Positions 1-8,273 of a stretch of 64,000 nucleotides of DNA are shown here, in pieces. A model generated the notes under the pieces. That model ran no database searches. It had not been told where the DNA came from and saw nothing but the letters and a program-made list of their open reading frames with translations. This stretch comes from Marinisporobacter sp. Lineage in GTDB: Bacteria; Bacillota; Clostridia; Peptostreptococcales; Thermotaleaceae. The position numbers and the translations under genes are program-made. The stretch lies in the NCBI GenBank assembly GCA_025210525.1, contig JAOARP010000017.1, forward strand, positions 1-64,000, written 5' to 3'. The stretch's first letter is position 1, and the number at the start of each line of letters is the position of its first letter.

Positions 1-790
1 AACTAATTTAAAATATATGCGAAAATTTTATAAATCTTTTCCAATAAGTCAGACACTGTCTGACCAATTGAGTTGGAGTCATTATTTACTTTTATCTAAA
101 ATTGATGAAGTAGAAAAGCGAAAATTTTATTTTGAAGAAGCTATTTCGTCAAATTGGTCAGTTAGAGAATTAGATAGACAAATATCATCATTATTGTTTG
201 AAAGATTATCATTAAGCAAGGATAAAGAGAGCATACTACAGTTAGCAAATGAAGGGCATAAAATTTCTAACCCAGAAGACTTAGTAAAAGCCCCTTATGT
301 TTTGGAGTTCTTAGGATTAAAGCAAAACTCTGCTTTTTATGAAAAGGATTTAGAAGATGCATTGATTAAACATTTACAGGAATTCCTTTTAGAGTTAGGT
401 AAAGGATTTTGCTTTGTTTCAAGACAACAGAGAATAACTTTAGATGGGGAACATTATTTTATAGATTTAGTTTTTTATAATAGAATTGCAAAATGTTTTG
501 TACTGATAGATTTAAAAATTGGAAAATTAACTCATCAAGATATAGGGCAAATGCAAATGTATACGAACTACTATAAAAGAAATGAAATGATGGATGGAGA
601 GAATGAACCTATCGGTATTTTGTTGTGTTCAGAAAAAAATGAAGCAGTAGTTAAATATACTCTTCCAGAGGGACAAAAACAAATATTTGCATCTAAGTAC
701 AAAGTATATTTACCTTCTGAAGAAGAATTGAAAGAAGAACTAATTAAAGAGAGATGTATTATTGAAATACAGAAGAAAATTAAGAAGTAG
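1..790 (+). CDS. YhcG/DUF1016-family PDDEXK nuclease, C-terminal part (cut by window start)
   Basis: The reading frame is already open at base 2, and the residues NLKYMRKFY around the first ATG (base 17) match the conserved end of the N-terminal DUF1016 domain. The true start therefore lies left of the window and the ATG at 17 is internal. The visible part holds the C-terminal PDDEXK-like nuclease domain: a DLVFYN strand followed by a DLKIGKL element and a downstream QMQMY helix, which fit the D...(D/E)xK...Q core of the family. YhcG proteins are putative DNA nucleases often found near restriction-modification or other defence genes. What lies upstream here cannot be seen. A weak hairpin follows the stop. 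Confidence 0.88.
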   Translation, partial: TNLKYMRKFYKSFPISQTLSDQLSWSHYLLLSKIDEVEKRKFYFEEAISSNWSVRELDRQISSLLFERLSLSKDKESILQLANEGHKISNPEDLVKAPYVLEFLGLKQNSAFYEKDLEDALIKHLQEFLLELGKGFCFVSRQQRITLDGEHYFIDLVFYNRIAKCFVLIDLKIGKLTHQDIGQMQMYTNYYKRNEMMDGENEPIGILLCSEKNEAVVKYTLPEGQKQIFASKYKVYLPSEEELKEELIKERCIIEIQKKIKK

Positions 791-824
791 AAAGCAATCT
801 AAGATATAAGGTATCATTATATAA

Positions 825-849
825 AAGACCTACTTCTACAGCAGGTTTT
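825..849 (+). terminator. Weak intrinsic terminator after the YhcG-like gene
   Basis: AAGACCTAC (825-833) can pair with GCAGGTTTT (841-849) with one mismatch and one G-U pair. A short T run is part of the right arm. The stem is short, so this is tentative. Confidence 0.45.
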
Positions 850-972
850 TCTGTATATGCGTTAATATTATATAATGATTTTAATCTTATGTTCAAAATT
901 CACTTTGTTATTTAATGATATTCGCTGAACCGTACCATAAATGACGGTGGGTTTTGAAAAAATATTAATAAG

Positions 973-1003
973 ACCAAGACAATATTCTGATATTTGTCCT
1001 GGT
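973..1003 (-). terminator. Intrinsic terminator of the sigma/DUF4179 operon
   Basis: A 10-bp stem (973-982 with 994-1003, one G-U pair) is followed on the minus strand by a T-rich tract. It sits just beyond the stop of the DUF4179 gene. Confidence 0.75.
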
Positions 1004-1011
1004 TCTATTAA

Positions 1012-2028
1012 TTATTTCAATAAATCTATTGTAAACTCTTCACCAACTTTTTTAAAATCATGACTCATTTTGCCACTTTGCTCAGGCATCTTAACGGTAT
1101 AAGGAGTCAGTGAGAGTTTGTTTGCATTTTCATTGAGATTTCCATCAATAGTTTCCAAATTAAATATTCCGTTACAACCATTTGTACGAGACATGAAAAA
1201 CTCAACTTTATTTCCCAAATCATCGTGTCCTCTTAGTACCATGTTATAGGAAGTATCTTTAGAATCTTTAGAAAAATAAATTTTTTGCCCTAAATTATTA
1301 CTCGTATATTTTTCTAAAGAAATACTTTGACCATTAGGAAGAGCAAAGGTATAATCAATCAAAAATTCTTTTGTGTCTGCTACTAACTCATCTCCATTTG
1401 TTTTAAATTCAAATACCCAACGTCCTGATTTTGTTGATCCATTAATAACTGGATCGGAGAATACAATTTTAATATCTAAGTCACCACTAAAATTATCTTC
1501 TAAGTCATGAAACATGACTTCTTCTGCTGTATATTCGTCTGTTGGTTTTGAACTTCCACTAGCTCCACTATTTATCTTTTTTCCATTTACATAAATACTA
1601 CTGTCTAAGGAGTAATATTCTCCTAATTTTGTACTAGATGTTAAAGTAGAAGAAACGACTAACTGATTATGATCTAAAATAACTTCATTCAATTGAATGG
1701 TTACTCCAGTTTTAGCTATGGACTTATTTACAACGGTTTTATAGTCATATAAGTCTTTTTCTATTCCTAAATAATTTGCGAGATCAAAGGCGATCATATT
1801 TATATTTGCCCAAACAGAACCTCCTAAATTTGCTCCTAGCAATCCTATGGTTAACAGTGCTATTAAAGCAATAGATGCATATTTTTTATATATAATATTA
1901 TTTTTTTTGATAGATTTTTTATAGCTATTTTTGAATTTTTTCTTTTCAATATCAGTAAACCCTTCTTGATCATATTCAGTTAAGTCTATTTCAACGTCAT
2001 TTAATAGATCATATATATTTTTTTTCAT
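1012..2028 (-). CDS. DUF4179 membrane protein, probable anti-sigma factor
   Basis: The 338-residue protein has a charged cytoplasmic N-terminus of about 50 residues, one membrane segment at about residues 50-70, and a long extracytoplasmic beta-rich domain of the DUF4179 type. This layout is shared with anti-sigma factors encoded beside ECF-type sigma factors. The gene starts 3 bp after the stop of the sigma factor gene at 2032-2586, so the two are cotranscribed. By family, the N-terminus would hold the sigma factor at the membrane and the outer domain would sense an envelope signal. The role is inferred from context; no zinc-finger motif is visible. A good terminator follows. Confidence 0.75.
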   Translation of the reverse strand: MKKNIYDLLNDVEIDLTEYDQEGFTDIEKKKFKNSYKKSIKKNNIIYKKYASIALIALLTIGLLGANLGGSVWANINMIAFDLANYLGIEKDLYDYKTVVNKSIAKTGVTIQLNEVILDHNQLVVSSTLTSSTKLGEYYSLDSSIYVNGKKINSGASGSSKPTDEYTAEEVMFHDLEDNFSGDLDIKIVFSDPVINGSTKSGRWVFEFKTNGDELVADTKEFLIDYTFALPNGQSISLEKYTSNNLGQKIYFSKDSKDTSYNMVLRGHDDLGNKVEFFMSRTNGCNGIFNLETIDGNLNENANKLSLTPYTVKMPEQSGKMSHDFKKVGEEFTIDLLK

Positions 2029-2031
2029 TTT

Positions 2032-2586
2032 TTATCCCCTACTTTCTAGAATATTACATATAGCTTTAAGCTTTTTTTTCCCTCTAGATATTCTGTTGTA
2101 AATGGCAGATCTTTTTAATCCTGTTTCTTTACTTATAGAATTGATATCTTGTTCTTCTACATACAATTTAAGAAATAATTCTTTATCCTTTGTGTTTAAG
2201 CAATTCAATAAGTCATCTAAATCTTTATTAATGTCTTTTTTTGTAACTTCTTTGAGAACATCATCTTCTGTTATTAAATTTATACCATCTATATTTTCAT
2301 TTTTTAAATCTCTTAAATATTTTCTCCTATAATCAATTGTTTTGTATTTTGAGATGGCTGCTACCCAATTTTTAAAAGTATTTTTATCTTCATTAAAACG
2401 ATAGATATTGTTCCAAATAGCTAAAAGAATATCATTGATACATTCTTCTTGATGAATTTTTAAATTATATAGATGCTTCTTTACAATAGCTTTAATAATC
2501 CATCCATAAGTGTCTACGACATATGCTAAAGCTTTTTCATCTCTATTTTTTAGCTGAAGAACAAAAGTTTTTTCTGTAATTTTCAT
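2032..2586 (-). CDS. ECF-type RNA polymerase sigma factor
   Basis: The 184-residue protein has region 2 near the N-terminus (HQEECINDILLAIWNNIYRF, then the WVAAISKYKTIDYRR segment typical of the -10 binding helix). Region 4 lies near the C-terminus, with an INSISKETGLKRSAIYNRIS helix-turn-helix. It is the first gene of a two-gene operon with the DUF4179 protein 3 bp downstream. ECF factors of this group usually direct their own operon and envelope-stress genes. Start ATG 2586 follows a modest AAGGA site. The target promoter could not be recognised. Confidence 0.85.
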   Translation of the reverse strand: MKITEKTFVLQLKNRDEKALAYVVDTYGWIIKAIVKKHLYNLKIHQEECINDILLAIWNNIYRFNEDKNTFKNWVAAISKYKTIDYRRKYLRDLKNENIDGINLITEDDVLKEVTKKDINKDLDDLLNCLNTKDKELFLKLYVEEQDINSISKETGLKRSAIYNRISRGKKKLKAICNILESRG

Positions 2587-2872
2587 TCATTTCACGTCCT
2601 TATAATAAGCTTAGTGTTTAATTTATCCGGATACTTAATACTTCGTATTTTATAGTATATTATCTATCAACAAATTATAAAAATTTTTATAATTATGCTA
2701 GTGATAGATAGAAATACTTTAAATATATAAAATAGTGTAAACTGAGAATAAGGGAGATAAATATGGAGCAAGTAGAGTAACTAATTAAAAACTATAGAAA
2801 ATATAAGGTTGTAATTATATACTAGAATTGTGTAAATGAAAAGAATAAATTCTCAATGAAAAGGTGATATTT
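2587..2872. other. Intergenic region between divergent sigma operon and SGNH hydrolase
   Basis: This stretch must hold the promoters of both divergent units. It is very AT-rich. I see no clear TTGACA/TATAAT pair and no RNA element. A five-codon reading frame starting at 2763 is too short to be meaningful. Confidence 0.5.
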
Positions 2873-3511
2873 ATGAAAACTATACTATGTTATGGAGATT
2901 CTAACACTTGGGGGTATAATCCGAAAACAAAAACAAGATATGAGAAGAATATTATATGGACTTCTATTTTGAAAAAAAGGTTAGGTGATGAATATGAAGT
3001 TATATGTGAAGGACTTAATGGAAGAACTACAGTTTGGGATGATCCTATTGAAGGAGAATATAGGAATGGGAAAAATTATCTTTTTCCGTGTATTCATACC
3101 CACAAGCCTATTGATTTGGTAGTTTTATTTTTAGGAAGTAATGACTTAAAGCATCGATTTTCGTTACAGGCGGTAGATGTGGCAAAAGGGATTGAAGCTT
3201 TAGTCAAGATCATAAAAGGGAGTGATACAGGTCCTAATATGCAGCCACCAGAAGTATTAGTTATCATCCCACCACCAATGGAGAAAGGAATAGAAGATGT
3301 TCCTATTATGTGTGGGGGAATAGAAAAGAGTTTAAAATTTTCAGAGGAATTTCAAAATGTTCTTCAAGAACAATGTCATTTGATGGATGCTTCGAAGATT
3401 ATAAGATCCAGCAAAATCGATGGATTACATTTAGATCCTGAAGCTCATGAAAAATTAGGAATATGTATTTCAGATTATATAAGAAGTATAGATTTTTTGG
3501 ATATGATATAA
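2873..3511 (+). CDS. SGNH/GDSL-family hydrolase (arylesterase-like)
   Basis: The 212-residue protein is a cytoplasmic SGNH hydrolase. Block I is GDSNTWG at residues 7-13 with the nucleophile Ser, block III is LGSND, and block V is DGLHLDPEAH with the catalytic Asp and His. It resembles the arylesterase/acyl-CoA-thioesterase-like branch; the natural ester substrate is not predictable. I chose ATG 2873 because GTG 2864 lies inside the Shine-Dalgarno sequence AAAGGTGAT, which is well spaced for 2873. A MerR gene follows 70 bp downstream. A second, broken copy of this gene is at 12715-13328, also next to a MerR gene. Confidence 0.88.
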   Translation: MKTILCYGDSNTWGYNPKTKTRYEKNIIWTSILKKRLGDEYEVICEGLNGRTTVWDDPIEGEYRNGKNYLFPCIHTHKPIDLVVLFLGSNDLKHRFSLQAVDVAKGIEALVKIIKGSDTGPNMQPPEVLVIIPPPMEKGIEDVPIMCGGIEKSLKFSEEFQNVLQEQCHLMDASKIIRSSKIDGLHLDPEAHEKLGICISDYIRSIDFLDMI

Positions 3512-3581
3512 CAGAATGTAAATTAGGGTGGAATGATTACAGATTATAGTATATATACTTGAGTTAAACAGGAGTGTAGTA

Positions 3582-4361
3582 ATGAGAAAATACTTAACAA
3601 TTGGTGAAGTTTCAAAATTATTAAATATATCAACTTATAATATAAGATATTATGAAAAAGAAGAATTAATAAAGCCTTCACATGTATCTGATCGTGGGTA
3701 TAGGTTATATAGTTATAATGATATTTATAGTTTAAATATCATCATGATTTTAAGAGAGAGTGGTATTTCAATTAAGGATGTCAAAAAATTAATAAATAAT
3801 TATAACAAAGAGAATTATAGACAAGCTATGGAAAAATCCTATGAAAAAATAGATGAAGAAATAAAACGGTTAAAACTACTTAAAAGAGACATAGATGAAA
3901 GCTTAGAAATTGTAGATAAATATGAGAATAACAAAGAAATCTTTAGTTTTAAATATTTTCATAAAAGAAGATTTATTATTATTAAAAAGAGTGATTACCA
4001 AATGGATTATTCTATTAAAGAGATTTATGATTTTTATGATAAACATAGTATTGATATGTCACCACTATATAAAAGTGATTCTTATTATATTTTAGAGGAT
4101 CATCAAATAAGTCTTTGTCTACTAGATGATGTAAATGAACATAATATTGAATCTCTGATTTGTGAAAAAGGAAAGTACTTAAGCTATAGCTTTTTCGTAC
4201 ACAATGATATGGAAATAGAAAAAAGGGTTGTAGAAATGTTTGAATATATTATTAAGAATAATATTGAGTATGAAGGGGAAATGATTCTAATAATCGGTCT
4301 AAAAGCTTCGATGATAAGTGAATCAGAGTATGCGGCAGAATTGCAAATTAAAATTAAATAA
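3582..4361 (+). CDS. MerR-family transcriptional regulator
   Basis: The 259-residue protein has an N-terminal MerR winged helix (YLTIGEVSKLL, then NIRYYEKEELI and the RGYRLYS wing). A coiled-coil dimer helix follows at about residues 75-120, and then a C-terminal ligand domain of about 140 residues without the cysteines of metal sensors, so a small organic ligand is more likely. A terminator follows, and immediately after it comes a promoter with the 19-bp spacer and dyad typical of MerR targets, driving the radical SAM genes. That makes this protein the obvious candidate regulator of the next operon. Confidence 0.9.
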   Translation: MRKYLTIGEVSKLLNISTYNIRYYEKEELIKPSHVSDRGYRLYSYNDIYSLNIIMILRESGISIKDVKKLINNYNKENYRQAMEKSYEKIDEEIKRLKLLKRDIDESLEIVDKYENNKEIFSFKYFHKRRFIIIKKSDYQMDYSIKEIYDFYDKHSIDMSPLYKSDSYYILEDHQISLCLLDDVNEHNIESLICEKGKYLSYSFFVHNDMEIEKRVVEMFEYIIKNNIEYEGEMILIIGLKASMISESEYAAELQIKIK

Positions 4362-4377
4362 TAAAAAAATGAATGAA

Positions 4378-4406
4378 AAAATGTTCTTGAAAAATAAGAA
4401 TATTTT
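4378..4406 (+). terminator. Intrinsic terminator after the MerR gene
   Basis: An 11-bp stem (4378-4388 with 4396-4406, one G-U pair) has a 7-nt loop and continues into a run of eight T. It insulates the MerR gene from the promoter that starts 14 bp later. Confidence 0.8.
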
Positions 4407-4419
4407 TTTTGAAAAATTA

Positions 4420-4450
4420 TTGACATTAGAGTTACTCTAAGGTGTATTCT
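4420..4450 (+). promoter_or_regulatory. MerR-type promoter and operator of the radical SAM operon
   Basis: TTGACA (4420-4425) and TATTCT (4445-4450) are separated by 19 bp, the over-long spacing that MerR activators correct by DNA distortion. The spacer contains the perfect dyad TTAGAGTTACTCTAA (4426-4440). The MerR gene lies directly upstream. The direct sequence match to the MerR promoter architecture is strong; control by the neighbouring MerR protein is inferred. Confidence 0.85.
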
Positions 4451-4471
4451 TTAAGAAAAGGAGTGATTTTG

Positions 4472-5713
4472 ATGAAAGTATATATCATTAAAGCGTGTGC
4501 TAAAAGTATATTTAAGGAGTATAAAAAATATATGGCTGCTCCACCACAATCCATTTTTTCTCTCGCATCATGTACTCCAGAGAATATTAAAATAGATATG
4601 ATTGATGAAACTGTAGATATGAAGGTGGATTACAAAAATAATGCTGATATTGTAGCAATATTCTTTTCAACGCCAGATGCAATGAGAGGTTATGAAATTG
4701 CGGATGAGTTTAGAAAACTTGGCAAAACTGTTGTACTTGGGGGGCTCCATGTAAAATTTAATCAAGAAGAGGCACTTGGTCATGGAGATAGTTTATTAAT
4801 TGGAGAATGTGAAGAGATTTGGGAAGAATTACTTCTTGACTATAGAAATGGAGCAATGAAAAAAAGCTATGAGCGAGAAATAGAAATGGATCTATCAAAA
4901 GTTAAACCATTTCCTAAAGATATAATACCACTAAGTCAATATAATTATGTATGGTCTGTATTAGTTTCAAGAGGTTGTGTGAATCGATGTAGTTATTGTC
5001 TTGTAAATAGATTCTTTAAGTCTATGAGATTTAGACCTATTGATGATATTATTGAAGAAATTAAAAATTCAGGAGCTAAAATAATTGAACTCCATTCAGA
5101 TAATTTAACTGCTGATAGAGAATATGCTAAAGAGCTTTTTACGAAATTGATACCACTGAATATAAAATGGGTTGGTGAAACAACAGCGGATTTTGCTGAT
5201 GATGATGAACTTTTAGAACTTGCAGCTAAAAGTGGGCTTTCATATCTTCTTTTAGGATTAGAAACGCCAGCTAGAAAAGAATTATCTGATATGGATAAAG
5301 GATTTATGAAAATAGAGCGGGTTAAAAATCAGATCAAGAAACTACATGAACATGGTATAATGATTGATTCTGCAATGCTATTTGGTTTTGCGGGACATAC
5401 AAAAGATATATTTGAAGAGACAGTAAAATATATCAAAGAGATAGATTTAGATGTAACCCACGCAGTAGTGCCTATTCCATTTCCAGGAACAAAATTTTAT
5501 GATCAATTAGATAAGGAAGGTAAAATAGTGACAAAGGATTGGGCTAAATATGATGGAAGGCATTTAGTTTATAAACATGATCATTTGACAGAGAAAGATA
5601 TTGAAGAAGGTATAAAGTATTTTGAAGATAGAGCTTATACACTAAAAGCTACTTATAGGTATTATAAATTTGTAGCTAAAATGAGTGCTAAAGCGTTTAC
5701 TTCTTTAACTTAG
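4472..5713 (+). CDS. Cobalamin-binding-domain radical SAM protein
   Basis: The 413-residue protein has an N-terminal Rossmann domain (about 1-150) of the B12-binding type, with VVLGGLH and GECEEIWEELL segments. A radical SAM core follows, with the CxxxCxxC cluster motif at C169, C173 and C176, and then a short C-terminal extension. No DxHxxG base-off motif is visible, so cobalamin may bind base-on or not at all. Family members methylate or rearrange unactivated carbons, but the substrate here is unknown. The protein is clearly paralogous to the N-terminal 400 residues of the protein at 5977. I chose ATG 4472 because the upstream GTG at 4442 lies inside the -10 region; AAAGGAG precedes 4472. 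Confidence 0.85.
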   Translation: MKVYIIKACAKSIFKEYKKYMAAPPQSIFSLASCTPENIKIDMIDETVDMKVDYKNNADIVAIFFSTPDAMRGYEIADEFRKLGKTVVLGGLHVKFNQEEALGHGDSLLIGECEEIWEELLLDYRNGAMKKSYEREIEMDLSKVKPFPKDIIPLSQYNYVWSVLVSRGCVNRCSYCLVNRFFKSMRFRPIDDIIEEIKNSGAKIIELHSDNLTADREYAKELFTKLIPLNIKWVGETTADFADDDELLELAAKSGLSYLLLGLETPARKELSDMDKGFMKIERVKNQIKKLHEHGIMIDSAMLFGFAGHTKDIFEETVKYIKEIDLDVTHAVVPIPFPGTKFYDQLDKEGKIVTKDWAKYDGRHLVYKHDHLTEKDIEEGIKYFEDRAYTLKATYRYYKFVAKMSAKAFTSLT

Positions 5714-5724
5714 AGTTATTCTAA
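5710..5724 (+). promoter_or_regulatory. Near-copy of the MerR operator at the end of the first radical SAM gene
   Basis: TTAGAGTTATTCTAA differs at one base from the operator at 4426-4440. It overlaps the TAG stop of the upstream gene and precedes the small membrane protein gene. No convincing -10 element lies at the expected distance, so this may be an auxiliary site or a chance relic. Confidence 0.4.
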
Positions 5725-5745
5725 ACAACAAAAGGATGTGATGTG

Positions 5746-5931
5746 ATGACTTGGTTAATAATTGGTATTATTCTATTGATATGGGGAATTTATGATTTAA
5801 TTGTAGGAAGTGTATGGTCTTATCGTAAAATATACCGAAAATATGAACCTATAATGTATTGGCTGGTTTTATCAGGGTGGTTTATACTTGCAATTTGTTG
5901 CATTATTCCATATTTCTATTGGTTTATGTAG
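5746..5931 (+). CDS. Small two-segment membrane protein
   Basis: The 61-residue protein is nearly all membrane: one segment at about residues 2-22, a short basic loop (SYRKIYRKYEP), and a second segment at about 36-59. It lies between two radical SAM genes in the same operon. Its pattern (W.IYDL...G, basic loop, then YWLVL) resembles the two-segment membrane region at about residues 435-506 of the next protein, where the same module is fused to the enzyme. ATG 5746 is preceded by AAAGG; GTG 5743 is an alternative. The function is unknown. Confidence 0.65.
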   Translation: MTWLIIGIILLIWGIYDLIVGSVWSYRKIYRKYEPIMYWLVLSGWFILAICCIIPYFYWFM

Positions 5932-5976
5932 AAATATTTATGGGTAAATATGTTACAAAAAGGAAGGAGATCATAC

Positions 5977-8142
5977 ATGAAAGTATGTTTAATAAAAGCA
6001 TCAGCAGATAGTGAGTTTAAGGAATACAAAGCCAGTATGGGTGGACCGCCACAGAATATTTTTGCAGTTGCAGCAGCAACACCTAATAATATAGAACTAG
6101 AAATGGTTGATGAAACCATAGGAAAAAAGGTAAATTTCAAAACAAAAGCCGATCTTATTGCAATATTTTTTTCAACTCCTGATGCTATACGTGGATATAA
6201 ACTTGCTAGAAAGTTTAAAGAACTTGGAAAAACTGTGATTCTCGGTGGACTTCATCCAACCCTTATGGTAGACGAAGCAGAGAAATATTGTGACAGTGTT
6301 ATGGTTGGTGAAGTTGAAAATTACTGGACAAAGCTTCTAGATGACTTTCAAAATAGCAGATTAAAAAAGAGATATTTAAGCAATGAACCTGTAGATTTAT
6401 CTAAACTTCATCCATATCCTAAGAATTTGCTTAATTTAAGAGATTATGGTGGTGTATGGTCAGTAGTAGTGGGTAGGGGTTGCGATAATGGTTGTAATTA
6501 TTGCGTAGTTAATCCATTTTTTAAGAAATATCGGTTTCGTCCGATTTCTGATATTGTAAATGAAATCAAGCTGTCTGGTGCCAAAATTGTTGAGTTGCAT
6601 GCTGATAATTTGATTGCTGATAGAGAATATGCATTAGAGCTATTCAAAGCGCTTGTACCTCTTGAAATACAATGGATTGGAGAGTGTACAATAACCGTTG
6701 CAGAAGATGATGAACTTTTATCTTGGATGATAAAAAGTGGACTTACAGATTTGCTTGTTGGACTTGAAACCCCTTGTCAGGAAGCTCTTGATAATATAGG
6801 AAAATCATTTATAAAAGTGGATAAGTTAAAGGGTTACATTAACAAGATACAAGGTACCGGTGTTCGACTGGATGCCAGTTTTTTGTTTGGATTTGATGAG
6901 CATCATAAGGATATTTTTAAAAAGACGCTTGATTTTGCTATTGATGTAAAAATTGCAAATTGTCATAGCGTTATATTAACTCCTTTTCCAGGGACACCAT
7001 TTTATAATAGGATCGTAAATGAAAATAGATTACTTACTAGAGATTATTCAAAATTTGATTGTACGAATGCTGTATATCAACCAAAGCATATGACTCCACA
7101 GGAATTAGAGGAAGGAGCATTATGGTTTGACGAGCAATTTGAAAAGGCCAAAAGAGGAAAAAGTGTACAGACTAATGTTAATTTTTCCTCAGAAAATACA
7201 CCTAGTAAGAAGAGTAGTGATCTAGAAATGCCAAATGTAGATGATGTTGATATTTCATTTAAGAAGCCTATTAAATGGAAAACTATTTTAGGTATAACAT
7301 TAGTACTATGCGCTATTATATTTGATATGCCTATATTCTTTGGTGTGCTTTATATCTTATGGGCGATACTAGATATTAAAAGTGGTTATGCATATATTTT
7401 GGAAGATGTAAGTAGAAGAGATCATAAAATATTATATTGGATTATTGTATTAATGTGGCTTTGTAGTGGGATATATGTATTTACAGATGCGCTTTTAAAT
7501 AATTGGATAAAACCAATGACAACTTCTGAAATTTATGAGTATGATGATTCAGTAGAACTAGGGAATTTCAAAGTAGATGGTGGTTATATGATACAAGATG
7601 ATGACGGAAAGTATATATTCGTTTCGGATGAAAAAATAGAAGGAAATGATAAAATAAATAGCAATAAAGCTCATGATATTATTAAACCTACGCCGGAAGT
7701 AGAAAGAGAAACGATTATACATGAGACTGAGTTTAAGCCAAATGTGGAGAATTCATCAATATATCCTGAAGAATTACCCCAAGTTAGATTTGGAAATGTG
7801 ATTTTTATGGAGACTGTTAAAAAAGGCGACAAAGCTATGAATAAGTATGATGTAGAAGACGGTTTTGCAACGGAAAAATTCACATATATTCAAGTTGAAA
7901 AAGCTACAAAAGAAAATATAGAAAACTATATAAAATTAGTGGAAGAAGCTAATCCTACGTATAAATTTTATAAGAAAGATAGCATATTGATTAATACTGC
8001 ACTTAATAATAAAAAAAATAAAGCAGTTTCTACTTATTATACAAATAATGGCAATGGAATGATACGGATAATATCACATATAAAAGACGGCAAACTTACA
8101 GGAAAAGTAGAAATATGTAGTGGAGAATTCTTGAAAAAATAA
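5977..8142 (+). CDS. Cobalamin-type radical SAM protein fused to a membrane and extracytoplasmic domain
   Basis: The 721-residue protein has three parts. Residues 1-400 match the upstream radical SAM protein, with CxxxCxxC at exactly the same residues (C169, C173, C176). Residues about 400-430 are a polar linker. Residues about 435-506 carry two hydrophobic segments resembling the small protein at 5746. Residues about 510-721 are soluble, with no family I recognise. The fusion suggests the enzyme acts at the membrane inner face. Start ATG 5977 has a strong AAGGAAGGAG site; ATG 5950 lacks one. It is the last gene of the MerR-controlled operon. Confidence 0.82.
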   Translation: MKVCLIKASADSEFKEYKASMGGPPQNIFAVAAATPNNIELEMVDETIGKKVNFKTKADLIAIFFSTPDAIRGYKLARKFKELGKTVILGGLHPTLMVDEAEKYCDSVMVGEVENYWTKLLDDFQNSRLKKRYLSNEPVDLSKLHPYPKNLLNLRDYGGVWSVVVGRGCDNGCNYCVVNPFFKKYRFRPISDIVNEIKLSGAKIVELHADNLIADREYALELFKALVPLEIQWIGECTITVAEDDELLSWMIKSGLTDLLVGLETPCQEALDNIGKSFIKVDKLKGYINKIQGTGVRLDASFLFGFDEHHKDIFKKTLDFAIDVKIANCHSVILTPFPGTPFYNRIVNENRLLTRDYSKFDCTNAVYQPKHMTPQELEEGALWFDEQFEKAKRGKSVQTNVNFSSENTPSKKSSDLEMPNVDDVDISFKKPIKWKTILGITLVLCAIIFDMPIFFGVLYILWAILDIKSGYAYILEDVSRRDHKILYWIIVLMWLCSGIYVFTDALLNNWIKPMTTSEIYEYDDSVELGNFKVDGGYMIQDDDGKYIFVSDEKIEGNDKINSNKAHDIIKPTPEVERETIIHETEFKPNVENSSIYPEELPQVRFGNVIFMETVKKGDKAMNKYDVEDGFATEKFTYIQVEKATKENIENYIKLVEEANPTYKFYKKDSILINTALNNKKNKAVSTYYTNNGNGMIRIISHIKDGKLTGKVEICSGEFLKK

Positions 8143-8273
8143 GAATGTAATGAGATTCATATAAAAAAGGTTCGATTATTATTTTTCTACAATCTTATCA
8201 ATTCAAGGTTTCTTTATCATTATATATTTAATGTGAGATAATATAATTTTTGGAGGTATGATTATGGAGAAAT

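Noticed and set aside
2864..2872. GTG start for the SGNH hydrolase (and the analogous GTG at 17974 for the MerR gene)
   Set aside because: In both cases the GTG is part of the AAGGTGAT ribosome binding site and an ATG lies at the proper distance downstream.
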